The notes: generated from the letters alone by a model not told the origin. DNA of 64,000 nucleotides from Vibrio caribbeanicus ATCC BAA-2122 (GCF_000165125.1 NZ_AEIU01000096.1:1-64000), one strand, 5' to 3'. Positions 54,226-63,867 are shown, counted from the stretch's first letter. Program-made: numbers and translations.

Positions 54226-56007
54226 TTATTGATCTAACAACAATTCAAACTGCTCTATCTTCAATTTAATGTTATCGATGCTTTGCTGCCAAAAACTTTC
54301 TTGAATTAAGCTTTGGCCTAAATGTTTTTGTGTCAGTTCCTCAGCTGTCATGCGCCCAGTATCTCTCAATAATGCAATATAATCATCATGAAAACGTTGC
54401 CCCTTCAACGATCTTTGTGAATAGACACTAGTGCTGAATAAGTAGCCAAAGAGATAAGGATAATTGTAAAAGCTCCGATGAGACATAGAGAAATGTAACT
54501 TGCTTGCCCAAAAGTAAGAGTCTGCTTCATCCATAGAGGGCCCATACCAAGATCGCCATGTTTGGCTCATCAGTTCACAGAGCTGATCCGCAGATAATTC
54601 ACTTTCAGAGCGTTTCTGGTAAAGCTGTAACTCAAAATGGTACCGGACAGGTATATTAATCATAAAAGTGTAGCAACGAGAAAGGTCTTCCCACAAGATC
54701 TCTAGTTTATCCTCACGAGTTTCTGCATTCTCCAGTAAATAGTCTCGAACCACACTCTCTGCAAAGGTCGATGCCGTCTCAGCAAGCGTCATTGGATACT
54801 TGGTTTGATGGTGTGGCATGTCTCGCATTACCCAATTATGGTAGGCATGTCCTAACTCATGAGCCAAGGTAGCAATATTTGAGAGACTTCCTCCCCAGGT
54901 CATAAAGACTAACGGCGTACGTGTTGATGAAAACCCACTACAATACGCACCAAGACGCCTGTTCTCTGTCGGATTAGCATCGATCCAGCCTTTCTGTACC
55001 ATTAAAGCAACAAAGTCGCCCATCTCCTTTGAAACCATTGAAAAAGCAGACTGCACAATGTTAATTGCCTCTTCAAAGCTGTAAACTTTAGGGGCTTCAT
55101 TTGAGGTAGACGGCATACCTGCTAAATAATTCCAAGGTTTCATCGTTTGACACTGATGAACACGCGCCATTAACAGCCCAGCTTTCTGGCCTAATGACTT
55201 ATTATCTTCCGTAACTTTCATCAAGGTCTCAAGACTCTGAGACGTGATTCGGCTTTGATGTAAACTTGCATCGAGAAAATGTATTTTTCGGCCTTTCGAG
55301 CGCTTCTCATTCTCGCTCAGTCTCCAACCAGAGAGACCATTTAGAATGGCAGCAAATGCTTCTTTGTTCATTTCCATCCCATCTTGTATACCTCGCCAGT
55401 TATTTTCCAATTGTTTAAAATCATTGCCATTCAACGAGTTGGCCGCCTGAGAGAGACTTATCTTTTCACCGCTTTCTGTTACAACTTTTAACGTACCAGT
55501 GATATTTTGATATAGACGAGCCCACCCATCTCGGCCATCAGTTTCCAATGCCGAAATCAATTGTTCCTCAGCGACACTCATAGTTTGCTCCACTTGGCTC
55601 CGCAACATTCGAATAGGAAAATCTTGCTCGGAAACTTCAGGATCCTCGTGGGTAAGAAGTTGGCAAATCTTATCATCAGATACTGTGAGCAATACCTGTT
55701 CTACCGGAAGATACGCTTGCTTTAATACTGATTTCAGCTTGGCCACTTGACCTGCAAGCTTATGTGCCTTTGTATCGAGCGTATCCACCGAAAGATAGCA
55801 ATGTGAAAAAGTCTCGAGAGAGTCCACAAGCTTGTAACAGCTCTGATAGGTGATCATGGCTTGTTGAATATCTTCTATACAGTGATCATCGAAATTGAAT
55901 TCTCGAATGCTTAACAACATTGAATTTATTGAATCAATATCCATATCAATTTTAGGATCGTCTAAACCCTGGTAGATAACCGATAGATTCCAGCTAGGTG
56001 TTGACAT
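54226..56007 (-). CDS. M3-family oligoendopeptidase
   Basis: The 593-residue protein is an M3B zinc oligopeptidase (PepF-like) with HELGHAYH and the downstream LAETASTFAE glutamate. It degrades short peptides in the cytoplasm. ATG 56007 (MSTPSWNLSVIYQGLDDP) has AAGGA eleven bases upstream; in-frame ATGs at 56019 and 56049 add residues without family similarity. Confidence 0.92.
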   Translation of the reverse strand: MSTPSWNLSVIYQGLDDPKIDMDIDSINSMLLSIREFNFDDHCIEDIQQAMITYQSCYKLVDSLETFSHCYLSVDTLDTKAHKLAGQVAKLKSVLKQAYLPVEQVLLTVSDDKICQLLTHEDPEVSEQDFPIRMLRSQVEQTMSVAEEQLISALETDGRDGWARLYQNITGTLKVVTESGEKISLSQAANSLNGNDFKQLENNWRGIQDGMEMNKEAFAAILNGLSGWRLSENEKRSKGRKIHFLDASLHQSRITSQSLETLMKVTEDNKSLGQKAGLLMARVHQCQTMKPWNYLAGMPSTSNEAPKVYSFEEAINIVQSAFSMVSKEMGDFVALMVQKGWIDANPTENRRLGAYCSGFSSTRTPLVFMTWGGSLSNIATLAHELGHAYHNWVMRDMPHHQTKYPMTLAETASTFAESVVRDYLLENAETREDKLEILWEDLSRCYTFMINIPVRYHFELQLYQKRSESELSADQLCELMSQTWRSWYGPSMDEADSYFWASKLHFSMSHRSFYNYPYLFGYLFSTSVYSQRSLKGQRFHDDYIALLRDTGRMTAEELTQKHLGQSLIQESFWQQSIDNIKLKIEQFELLLDQ

Positions 56008-56273
56008 ATTTAGGTTCATCCTTGTTCGGTTTGAGGACAAGTAGCGCATAGCCTCGAAGGTATCTCGAGAATGCCCTCACTATGCAATAAATTTAATAGT
56101 GACTTTTTGATACTGAGTTATACCCCGATTTAATGGCTAAATCATAATTTCTTGACAATATTATTGCAGATCAGACATTAACGACTATCTTTGAGGTGGG
56201 AGGAGATAAAACGGCACGATGTATGCTTGAAAAACAGGCGTAATATTTTCGAAACGATGGCGAAGGAGGTGTC
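56008..56273. promoter_or_regulatory. Upstream region of the M3 gene and the small ORF
   Basis: This is the left part of a 513-bp gap. A perfect -35 box TTGACA lies at 56152-56157 on the plus strand, with only a weak -10 (CATTAA) 18 bp on. It could drive the small ORF at 56274. GGGAGGAGAT at 56199 resembles a ribosome site but leads to no lasting frame. Confidence 0.3.
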
Positions 56274-56357
56274 ATGTTTGCCAATCAAAAAGTGAAAAGA
56301 CAAAAGCCAAATAAACCCAACCGTACTCAGAATCGAATTCCATTATCTCTCACTTAA
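56274..56357 (+). CDS. 27-residue basic small ORF with perfect ribosome site
   Basis: ATG 56274 follows AAGGAGGTGTC, a near-ideal Shine-Dalgarno with good spacing. The product is 27 residues, strongly basic at first (KVKRQKPNKPNRTQNR) and ending PLSLT. A perfect hairpin (56368-56386) lies 10 bases after the stop. It may be a real small protein or a leader peptide for the oxidoreductase at 56521. No family is recognised. Confidence 0.5.
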   Translation: MFANQKVKRQKPNKPNRTQNRIPLSLT

Positions 56358-56367
56358 ACAGGTCGAC

Positions 56368-56386
56368 GACCTCGCCTAGCGAGGTC
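56368..56386 (+). other. Hairpin after the small ORF
   Basis: GACCTCGC-CTA-GCGAGGTC is a perfect, GC-rich 8-bp stem with a three-base loop. It is followed by AAGAAGCTC, not T, so it is not a standard terminator. Its place between the small ORF and the next gene suggests an attenuator or RNA end. Confidence 0.5.
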
Positions 56387-56520
56387 AAGAAGCTCTTCAC
56401 TCTTAGTGACTTTTTGATTAATTTCTGAATAAAATCACAGAATTTTATCCATTCTTAAGCCATTCTCAGCGCATATCGCCCAAGCAGAGCTGCTGCGCAC
56501 TTTACTCATAGAATGGTTTC

Positions 56521-57207
56521 ATGTTGGATAATCAAAAACAGATCAATGTCATTACTGCCGGTAACACAGGTTTGATTGGCAACGAGTTAACCAAACAATT
56601 ACTAGACAGTGAGAATCTTGAGCACCTTTATGTCTTAAGTCGTGCTCAGTTACCCTTTTTTCACCCCAAATTACAGGTATTCGAAAGCCCCCAATTACAT
56701 GCTCCAGAATGGGATGAAGCGATGCCTAAACCTGATTATGGTTTTATTTGTCTTGGAACGACTAAACGTCAAGTTGAATCAGCCTATGCCTTCGAACAAA
56801 TCGACATTGAACTTGTTTATAACGTGGCTAAGACAATGAAAGCACTGGGTGTTAAAAATCTTGCTGTTGTATCAAGTTATGGAGCTTCTAAAATGTCTTT
56901 TTCCCACTATCTCCGATGTAAAGGACGTATGGAAGAAAAAGTAACAAGCTTAGGTTTTTCGAAACTCGTATTTGTTCGACCTGGCCCACTAAAGGGATTA
57001 AGAGAAAAGACAAGGCGCGATGAGATGCTCATTCAAAAAATCACAAAACACATTGAGCCGCTGATGATTGGGCCATTGGCTAATCTTATCCCTATTGATG
57101 CAGATGATGTTGCTTCTGCGATGCAAAAATCACTGTTCGAGCTTGATGCCTCCCACTTAAATATTCTAACAAGTATTGCAATGCGCAATATGCTCCAAGA
57201 CACTTAA
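56521..57207 (+). CDS. NAD(P)-binding oxidoreductase/epimerase-like protein
   Basis: The 228-residue protein has a Rossmann loop (TAGNTGLIGNELTKQLL) and atypical-SDR features (FICLGTTKRQVESAYAFEQIDIELVYNVAKTMKALGVKNLAVVSSYGAS, RPGPLKG). It resembles the NAD(P)H-binding YwnB/HTATIP2-like group. The substrate is unknown. Confidence 0.8.
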   Translation: MLDNQKQINVITAGNTGLIGNELTKQLLDSENLEHLYVLSRAQLPFFHPKLQVFESPQLHAPEWDEAMPKPDYGFICLGTTKRQVESAYAFEQIDIELVYNVAKTMKALGVKNLAVVSSYGASKMSFSHYLRCKGRMEEKVTSLGFSKLVFVRPGPLKGLREKTRRDEMLIQKITKHIEPLMIGPLANLIPIDADDVASAMQKSLFELDASHLNILTSIAMRNMLQDT

Positions 57208-57218
57208 CAATCCATAAA

Positions 57219-57484
57219 TATACCCAAGTGACTTCAAAATGCAGGATTCAGAGCGATGCCACAGTGTTGAATTCAAGGAAAATAACGCAGCGTAATAGTG
57301 AACTCTTACCAAGTTGTTTGACGATGAAATCGGCACTGTGACACGCTCCCAAAGGGCGAGTTGCCTTGCTTTACATGCCTCGTTACCGATTTTCAATTTA
57401 GATGACTAGATTTTCAAATCGTTGCCTTGCCTGTCAAGCAAGCCATTCTCGCTGAGCCTAGCATCTTGAGGTTACTTGGGTATA
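57219..57484. repeat. 266-bp repeat element with terminal inverted repeats
   Basis: The left end TATACCCAAGTGACTTCAA and the right end, read inverted, TATACCCAAGTAACCTCAA match at all but two of 19 positions, and the similarity continues through ATGC. The interior has no credible gene. The left 37 bases recur at 45954. These are features of a miniature inverted-repeat element; the ends begin at TA. Confidence 0.8.
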
Positions 57485-57612
57485 ACTATTAGTTATATTT
57501 AATAACTCAATATCATTTTATTTCGATTTTCAGAAGATTAAGCTGCACGCGTATTTTTCTTATTCAAGCGGTCATCATTATTTATCGCTTTATTTTCTGA
57601 GGACATCGATTT

Positions 57613-58980
57613 ATGTCAGTTGCACTCATTGGTACTTTAGCTCTTTTTCTAAGTCTATTATGTTTTCTTAAATACCAACAAAATAAACAGCAAACACTTT
57701 CACGGTTAGTTCTAATTGGACTTGGGTTGGGCAGCGGTTTTGGCTTATTAATGCAAATGAGCTTTGGTTCTAATGACCCTACCATGGTAAACGCTCTACA
57801 GTGGATTAATATTGTTGGCGGAGGTTATATAGCATTACTCAAGATGATTATTATGCCTCTAGTATTAATTTCTATGATCGCTGCTGTGGTTAAGCTAGAT
57901 CAAGGAGAAGCTCTAGGCAGAATGTCTGCACTAACCATCTCTGTGCTACTCATCACAACGGCAATATCGGCATTGGTTGGAATATTTATCACTCATTGGT
58001 TGGGGGTTAGCGCTGACGGTTTGACAGAAGGAACACGAGAAACTGCAAGATTGATAGCACTCGAAGATCGTGCTGATGTTGTAAGTGACCTATCGATTCC
58101 AACAATGCTGGTCAGCTTTATACCAACAAATCCATTTTTAGATCTGACTGGAGCTCGTTCAACCTCAATTATTGCTATCGTCATTTATGGTATTTTGACA
58201 GGCTTGGCAACTCGCAAAGTTATGTCAGAGCAGCCTGAACTATCAGCGCCAATTAAGCAGTTTGTTGAGGCTATTCAAGCCATCGTTATGAGATTGGTTA
58301 AAATGATCATGGCGCTTACTCCGTATGGAATTGCAGCATTAATGACAAAAGTGGTCGCCACATCAAACGCGAGTGATATGTTAAATCTTATTGGTTTTAT
58401 ACTCGCGTCGTATCTTGCGATCGCTGTGATGTTTGTAATCCACGCCATGCTCGTTTCATTTTTTGGAGTGAACCCTAAAAGCTACTTTAAACATATTTGG
58501 CCAGTATTGACTTTTGCATTTACATCACGCAGTTCAGCGGCAACAATTCCACTCAACGTAGAAGCACAAGTTAACAAACTTAAGGTGCCGCCAGCTATTG
58601 CCAACTTGTCAGCATCGTTTGGAGCCACCATTGGTCAAAATGGTTGTGCCGGTATCTACCCTGCAATGTTGGCCGTTATGGTCGCACCAAGTGTAGGAAT
58701 CGATCCCATGAACATTAATTTTATCTTGTCTCTTGTAGCGATGATTGTAGTTAGCTCTTTTGGTATTGCAGGTGTTGGTGGTGGTGCAACATTTGCCGCA
58801 TTAATTGTCCTACCCGCAATGGGACTACCGGTCGCTATTGCTGCCCTTTTGATTTCTATTGAACCTCTAATAGACATGGCCCGTACGGCATTGAATGTAT
58901 CCGGAGCAATGACAGCAGGAACCATTACCAGTCGTATTTTAAAAAAACCATCTGCGGAAACGACCCCGAAAGAAGCATAA
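57613..58980 (+). CDS. tcyP: L-cystine transporter TcyP-like (dicarboxylate/amino acid:cation symporter)
   Basis: The 455-residue membrane protein belongs to the DAACS family: LLKMIIMPLVLISMIAAVVKL, FTSRSSAATIPLNVEAQ, SFGATIGQNGCAGIYPAM and IVVSSFGIAGVGGGATFAALIVL. The SRSSAATIPL and NGCAGIYPA variants fit the cystine carrier TcyP/YdjN rather than GltP. It takes up cystine across the inner membrane with a cation. A hairpin terminator follows. Confidence 0.82.
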   Translation: MSVALIGTLALFLSLLCFLKYQQNKQQTLSRLVLIGLGLGSGFGLLMQMSFGSNDPTMVNALQWINIVGGGYIALLKMIIMPLVLISMIAAVVKLDQGEALGRMSALTISVLLITTAISALVGIFITHWLGVSADGLTEGTRETARLIALEDRADVVSDLSIPTMLVSFIPTNPFLDLTGARSTSIIAIVIYGILTGLATRKVMSEQPELSAPIKQFVEAIQAIVMRLVKMIMALTPYGIAALMTKVVATSNASDMLNLIGFILASYLAIAVMFVIHAMLVSFFGVNPKSYFKHIWPVLTFAFTSRSSAATIPLNVEAQVNKLKVPPAIANLSASFGATIGQNGCAGIYPAMLAVMVAPSVGIDPMNINFILSLVAMIVVSSFGIAGVGGGATFAALIVLPAMGLPVAIAALLISIEPLIDMARTALNVSGAMTAGTITSRILKKPSAETTPKEA

Positions 58981-58988
58981 AATAGGTA

Positions 58989-59013
58989 CAATGGCCAACT
59001 TAGTTGGCCATTG
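58989..59013 (+). terminator. Terminator-like hairpin after tcyP
   Basis: CAATGGCCAA-CTTAG-TTGGCCATTG is a perfect 10-bp stem starting nine bases after the stop; the tail TTGTGG is only weakly T-rich. Confidence 0.65.
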
Positions 59014-59164
59014 TTGTGGCCCCTGATTGAGTTAACATCGGCGGCAACTCACACGTTCCAATATCAAACCTTCAGATATTTATAACTATTCAGTGCTTCT
59101 TTGATTGCGGCCAAATCCGTTGAATGGTCTAATACTCGTCTGCCTAGCGTAAATGGTCGATAAA

Positions 59165-60589
59165 ATGCACCAAGATACTCAACCAACATTTTTCTTCTTT
59201 GACTATGAAACATGGGGTACAAACCCTGCCACTGATCGGCCTTGCCAATTTGCAGGGGTAAGAACCGATCGTGATTTTAATATTATCGGCGAACCAGTCG
59301 TCCTCTATTGCCAGCCACCCAATGACTATCTCCCATCACCTGAAGCCGCGCTTATTACCGGTATTACACCACAAAAAGCACAGGCTGAAGGTTTGATTGA
59401 ACCAGAATTTATTGCCAAGATCCATGAGCAATTAGCGACGCCCAATACCATCAGTTTGGGCTATAACAGTATTCGCTTCGATGATGAGGTGACACGTTAT
59501 ACCTGCTATCGAAACTTTATCGATCCTTATGCTTGGAGCTGGCAAAACGGTAACTCACGCTGGGATTTGCTCGATGTTATGCGCGCATGCCATGCACTGA
59601 GGCCGGAGGGTATAAACTGGCCGCAGAATGATGAGGGTTTCCCTAGTTTTAAATTAGAGCATCTATCGGTTGCAAATGGGATAGAACACGAAAACGCACA
59701 CGATGCGATGGCTGATGTCATTGCAACTATTGAAATGGCAAAAAAGATAAGCGTGGCACAACCGAAATTGTTCCAATATTTTCTAGATATGCGTCATAAG
59801 CGTAAACTAAATGATCTTATTGATATAGTAAACATGACACCACTAATGCATGTTTCAGGAATGCTCGGCAAAGAGTGCCAGTATACCAGTTGGATAGTAC
59901 CGGTTGCTTGGCACCCAACAAACCAAAATGCTGTTATCTGTATTGATCTTGCACGAGATCCTAGTGCAATTTTCGACCTAAACGCTCAACAACTTCATGA
60001 GCGCCTTTATACAAAGCGATCTGAGCTGAATGATAAAGAGGTATCGGCTCCTATAAAGCTTGTGCATTTAAATAAGTCCCCAATCCTTGCACCTGCAAAA
60101 ACCTTAACGGCAGAAGATGCGCAAAGGATTGGTATTGATCGTGAAGCCTGTTTAGAAAACCTAGCAATGTTAAGAAACCATCCGGAAATTCGTGAAAAAC
60201 TCATCGGCGTATACAGTATCGAGCGCGAATTTAAAAAAAGTTCAGATGTCGACGCTATGCTTTATGACGGTTTTTTCAACCCAGCAGATAAAACCGCAAT
60301 GAAGATCATTCGTGAAACGGACCCTGAATGTTTATCAACGCTAGATATAAGCTTTGACGACGAGCGGATTAGTAAGTTGTTGTTTCGTTATCGCGCAAGA
60401 AACTTTCCATGGACACTCAGTGAACCAGAACAACAAAAGTGGGCAAATCATTGTCGAGAATATTTTGAACAACGCATTGAAGATTACATGCTAAACCTTG
60501 AGAATCTTGTTCATGAACACGAACAATGTCCAAAGCAAATGGCCATACTCAAATCTATTTATCAACACGTAGAAACCCTCGTATCTTAA
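59165..60589 (+). CDS. sbcB: Exodeoxyribonuclease I SbcB
   Basis: SbcB is the 3'-5' single-strand DNA exonuclease of recombination and mismatch repair. The 474-residue protein (E. coli 475) has DEDD-type motifs: FFFFDYETWG, LGYNSIRFDDEVTRY and ENAHDAMADV. It also has the SH3-like and C-terminal extensions. Start ATG 59165 (MHQDTQPTFFFFDYETWG) is preferred by length; ATG 59153 is also in frame. Neither has a strong ribosome site. Confidence 0.96.
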   Translation: MHQDTQPTFFFFDYETWGTNPATDRPCQFAGVRTDRDFNIIGEPVVLYCQPPNDYLPSPEAALITGITPQKAQAEGLIEPEFIAKIHEQLATPNTISLGYNSIRFDDEVTRYTCYRNFIDPYAWSWQNGNSRWDLLDVMRACHALRPEGINWPQNDEGFPSFKLEHLSVANGIEHENAHDAMADVIATIEMAKKISVAQPKLFQYFLDMRHKRKLNDLIDIVNMTPLMHVSGMLGKECQYTSWIVPVAWHPTNQNAVICIDLARDPSAIFDLNAQQLHERLYTKRSELNDKEVSAPIKLVHLNKSPILAPAKTLTAEDAQRIGIDREACLENLAMLRNHPEIREKLIGVYSIEREFKKSSDVDAMLYDGFFNPADKTAMKIIRETDPECLSTLDISFDDERISKLLFRYRARNFPWTLSEPEQQKWANHCREYFEQRIEDYMLNLENLVHEHEQCPKQMAILKSIYQHVETLVS

Positions 60590-60621
60590 CTAGATTGTTT
60601 GCAACGTAATCACCATTATAT

Positions 60622-60666
60622 TTATCAGCAAAAGAAATAAATGCTTTGTAACTCTTTTGCTGATAA
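60622..60666 (+). promoter_or_regulatory. 14-bp perfect inverted repeat upstream of lrgA
   Basis: TTATCAGCAAAAGA (60622-60635) is matched by its exact reverse complement at 60653-60666, with 17 bases between, ending 17 bases before the lrgA start. It may be a terminator for sbcB, an operator, or a leader structure affecting lrgA translation. Confidence 0.6.
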
Positions 60667-60683
60667 CACAGCCTTCCTGAATT

Positions 60684-61070
60684 ATGGCTCGGAATATAAA
60701 CGTTATGGTATCAATACTTTTCAAATACTTTGTTTCTTTTGCATTGATCTTTTTATGTTGTTTTCTTGGAACAAGTATACAAGACGCTCTTCAACTCTCA
60801 GTACCGGGTAGCATCATTGGAATGCTGATACTTTTTAGTTTAATGGCAAGCGGATTAGTAAAAGCAGAGTGGGTAAAACTAGGGGCATCCGTTTTTATTC
60901 GTTACATGGTGCTACTTTTTGTCCCAATAAGTGTTGGTCTGATGAATCATTTTGATCTTCTTTTATCCAATGCAATTTCAATATTGGCCAGTGCGGTAGG
61001 TGGTACAACAATTGTACTTGTTAGTCTCGCCCTACTTATCGATAGATTACTTAAAAGAGGTCAAAAATAA
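60684..61070 (+). CDS. lrgA: CidA/LrgA-family holin-like protein
   Basis: The 128-residue protein has four membrane helices and the family segment [20 protein letters not shown], then VRYM-like [17 protein letters not shown]. It pairs with LrgB, and the family is linked to murein hydrolase export control and to small-molecule transport. ATG 60705 is an alternative start with CGGAA ten bases upstream. It overlaps lrgB by one base. Confidence 0.9.
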   Translation: MARNINVMVSILFKYFVSFALIFLCCFLGTSIQDALQLSVPGSIIGMLILFSLMASGLVKAEWVKLGASVFIRYMVLLFVPISVGLMNHFDLLLSNAISILASAVGGTTIVLVSLALLIDRLLKRGQK

Positions 61071-61747
61071 TGTGGCTATTGGTAACCATTATTGTTTTTT
61101 TCTCCGCTCGTTGGATATGCCAGCGTACAAATAGCCCTTTGATGAATCCTCTTTTGATCAGCTTGGTTATTTTGATACCAACATTGATCTTTTTTAGTGT
61201 CCCCTTCGAGCAGTATTACTCGGATAATAAGTGGATAAATTATTTACTACAACCCGCTGTTGTCGCTCTTGCCTACCCGCTATATGAACAGTTACCTCAA
61301 ATAAGGCGCAACTGGCGAATTATTATGCTCGCTTGTTGTGTTGGCAGTACTTTTTCTTTGCTCAGCGCTGGTTTAATTGCCATCTCCTTAAATACCGAAC
61401 TTTCTCTAGTCGCTAGCTTACTGGGCAAGTCAGTTACCACACCGATTGCTATGGAAATTTCCAAACACCTGGGTGGAGAGCCTTCTATCGCAGCCATTAT
61501 GGTGTTGATCGTTGGCTTATTCGGCGCAATCATGGCCTACCCCATTTATGGTTGGCTCAACATTTCTCATCCAATTGCAAGAGGTCTAACCATGGGCACT
61601 GTTTCACATGCACTTGGGACAGCAACTTGCGCAGAAAAAAGTAGCGAAGACGCGGCATTTAGTTCACTCGCTTTGGTGATATGTGGAGTCATAACATCCA
61701 TTCTTGCACCTCTAGTATTTTCGATACTTGTTTGGTTATCAAAGTAA
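61070..61747 (+). CDS. lrgB: LrgB-family membrane protein
   Basis: The 225-residue protein has several helices and the conserved LLGKSVTTPIAMEISKHLGG and GLTMGTVSHALGTA motifs of LrgB/CidB. It is translationally coupled to lrgA and is probably the partner subunit in the inner membrane. Confidence 0.93.
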   Translation: MWLLVTIIVFFSARWICQRTNSPLMNPLLISLVILIPTLIFFSVPFEQYYSDNKWINYLLQPAVVALAYPLYEQLPQIRRNWRIIMLACCVGSTFSLLSAGLIAISLNTELSLVASLLGKSVTTPIAMEISKHLGGEPSIAAIMVLIVGLFGAIMAYPIYGWLNISHPIARGLTMGTVSHALGTATCAEKSSEDAAFSSLALVICGVITSILAPLVFSILVWLSK

Positions 61748-61841
61748 CTTATTTTTAATGAATATCGAGACGCTTCACAATATTCATAGGTGTAATCGAT
61801 TTCATGTGTGAGCTCACTCTAAATATGAAAACGGATAGCAA

Positions 61842-61897
61842 ATTACATTATTTAATGTGACAGTGATCACCAAATAATTCTGATATTTGCTTAAAAT
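61842..61897 (+). promoter_or_regulatory. CRP/CytR-type promoter of cdd
   Basis: TGTGA-CAGTGA-TCACC (61856-61871) is a near-perfect CRP site. TAAAAT at 61892-61897 is a good -10 box, putting the CRP centre near -41, the class II position. Two octamers resembling the CytR half-site GTTGCATT (ATTACATT at 61842, and AATGTGAC inverted at 61854, 6 of 8 each) overlap it. A palindrome GTGAGCTCAC at 61808-61817 lies 51 bp upstream, near where a second CRP site sits in E. coli cdd. Confidence 0.7.
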
Positions 61898-61973
61898 AAA
61901 GCACCAAGTCGATAGCTGAAGTTCGAATGGGAAATTTTAACCAAGATAACCTATTTCAAACTAAGGAGTGACT

Positions 61974-62861
61974 ATGAATAGCCGAATCGAACAGGCATTG
62001 GCAGAAGCACCTCAACCTATCGCTAACTTTCTCGACCCTATTATGCGGTCAGATCAATTCGACGCGACTTTGTCTGCAACACAGTTTGAAGAGTTACTCG
62101 ATCTTTCTGGCCTTGAAGATCATCAATTGAGACTTGCCCTGCTTCCTTTTGCTGCCGCATTCGCTCATGTACCTTTATCACAGTTCTATGTCGGTGCTGT
62201 GGTCAAAGGCTTATCAGGAACACTATATTTTGGAGCCAATGTTGAGTTTTCAGGTGTACAGATAGGCCAGACTATTCATGCTGAACAGTGCGCTATAAGC
62301 CATGCATGGATGAAAGGAGAGCAAGGAATCACTGATATCACGATAAACTTTAGCCCATGCGGCCATTGTCGTCAGTTTATGAGTGAATTAGCAACCGCAG
62401 ATGTACTGAACATTCAATTACCCGAGGGAGAAAGTAAAAAGCTTAATTACTATTTACCCGAATCTTTTGGTCCCCATGACCTCGGTATAAAATCAGGTTT
62501 TATGGCGAATGTTGATCATGGCAAAGAGACCACAGAGAAAGACCAGTTGCTAAAGATAGCGGCGAGAGCACTAAATAAATCATACTCCCCGTATACTGGC
62601 AGTCTAAGTGGTGTTGCTATCAAAACGAAAAATGGCAAAACTTACCAAGGTGCATACGCTGAAAATGCTGCATTCAATCCGAGTCTACCTCCATTGCAAG
62701 TTTCCATCATCCAGCTTCTTATGGATGCGCAAAAATTGGAAAATATTGAATCAGTGGCATTGATTGAGACGAAAAATGGTCATGTAAGTCAACTCGCGTC
62801 TACCCAAGCTATGCTTGAGGCAATCGACCCCGACATCCAGTTGATATATCAAGAAATCTGA
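61974..62861 (+). CDS. cdd: Cytidine deaminase
   Basis: Cdd deaminates cytidine and deoxycytidine. The 295-residue protein (E. coli 294) has the zinc motifs [11 protein letters not shown] and [10 protein letters not shown] in the first domain, and a degenerate second CDA domain. ATG 61974 has AAGGAG five bases upstream; GTG 61968 overlaps that site and is less likely. It is preceded by a CRP/CytR-like promoter. Confidence 0.96.
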   Translation: MNSRIEQALAEAPQPIANFLDPIMRSDQFDATLSATQFEELLDLSGLEDHQLRLALLPFAAAFAHVPLSQFYVGAVVKGLSGTLYFGANVEFSGVQIGQTIHAEQCAISHAWMKGEQGITDITINFSPCGHCRQFMSELATADVLNIQLPEGESKKLNYYLPESFGPHDLGIKSGFMANVDHGKETTEKDQLLKIAARALNKSYSPYTGSLSGVAIKTKNGKTYQGAYAENAAFNPSLPPLQVSIIQLLMDAQKLENIESVALIETKNGHVSQLASTQAMLEAIDPDIQLIYQEI

Positions 62862-62866
62862 CATGT

Positions 62867-62888
62867 GGCGCCAGCAGGCGCCTTTTTT
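62867..62888. terminator. Terminator after cdd
   Basis: GGCGCC-AGCA-GGCGCC followed by six T closes cdd, overlapping the end of the convergent tpm gene. Confidence 0.9.
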
Positions 62889-63540
62889 ATTTCACTTTTT
62901 CAAGCAAATATACTTCTTCGGCAAAACGAGACATCCCTTTTTCTGCTCTCTTAGGGTGGTTTTTTCCTGCTTCTTTTCGCTGAAGTTTAGTCACGATACA
63001 ATCAGAATAGAGTATTTTTATCTCTTCCTCAGGCACTGAGAAAGGAGGTCCAGCCATTTCAGACTGTTCATAGTCAAGATTAATAAGAAGTATTTTCCCG
63101 CCAACATTAAGTAAAGATTGAATACGTTTAGCATAGTCATTGCGCATCTCCATAGGCAATGCAACTAGTGCTGCTCGGTCATAGACAAGGTCTACCATCT
63201 CAAGAGGCACAGTAAAAATATCTCCAATTACTATGGAAAGCTCATCAAATTGATAGAGCTCGTGTTGTCCAGATACATTAGTCACCAAGGGTGTGTAAAA
63301 ATGCTCAGCAAAAAAAGCCCGAACAGCAATGTTGCTCAAATCGACTCCTCTCACATCATCATGCTTACTTGCTAACCAGATAAGGTCTTCTGATTTACCA
63401 CAAAGAGGTACAAGGACTTTGTCAGACCTAGTCGCCGAGGTATGTTTCCAAAACTGAATAAGTAATGGATTAACATCCTCCAAGTGAAATCCTATTTCAT
63501 TTGTCGCCCATTTATTGTGCCAAAATTCCGGATCTTTCAT
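62887..63540 (-). CDS. tpm: Thiopurine S-methyltransferase
   Basis: The 217-residue SAM-dependent enzyme opens with [17 protein letters not shown] and contains [29 protein letters not shown] and [15 protein letters not shown], the bacterial TPMT set. It methylates thiopurines and, in bacteria, selenium and tellurium oxyanions. Confidence 0.95.
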   Translation of the reverse strand: MKDPEFWHNKWATNEIGFHLEDVNPLLIQFWKHTSATRSDKVLVPLCGKSEDLIWLASKHDDVRGVDLSNIAVRAFFAEHFYTPLVTNVSGQHELYQFDELSIVIGDIFTVPLEMVDLVYDRAALVALPMEMRNDYAKRIQSLLNVGGKILLINLDYEQSEMAGPPFSVPEEEIKILYSDCIVTKLQRKEAGKNHPKRAEKGMSRFAEEVYLLEKVK

Positions 63541-63867
63541 ATTACTTAACCCTCTGAATAATTGCGTTTAGATTACCGAAAACACCACAGAAGTGATATC
63601 AATTTTTTGTGTGTATTTCGGGTAATATCAAAGCCCATTCTTAACCGCTACTGTTCAATTTCATTCAGATTAGGTTCAGGTAAAAACCTTATACTCTCAG
63701 GTAAAGTAAAAAGCTAAATTTTAAGTCGAGGAAAACTTTTTTAAAAATTAACGACTCATAGGGGTTTAAAAAAATATAGTCGACCCAAGTTATTTTAATG
63801 GGTATGTAGCGCTAACACACACTTTAAAGTCCTACTTTGCGTAGCCCTACAGACCTAAGGAGAAGGG
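63541..63867 (+). promoter_or_regulatory. Upstream region of the truncated secreted protein
   Basis: This 327-bp gap has no gene. TCAGGTAAA occurs at 63676-63684 and 63697-63705, exactly 21 bp apart (two helical turns), flanking TATACT (63690-63695), a possible -10 box. The arrangement suggests a regulator binding in direct repeat. Confidence 0.4.

Noticed and set aside
57166-57396. 76-codon minus-strand frame in the repeat element
   Set aside because: It spans the oxidoreductase end and the non-coding repeat, and has no ribosome site or family resemblance.
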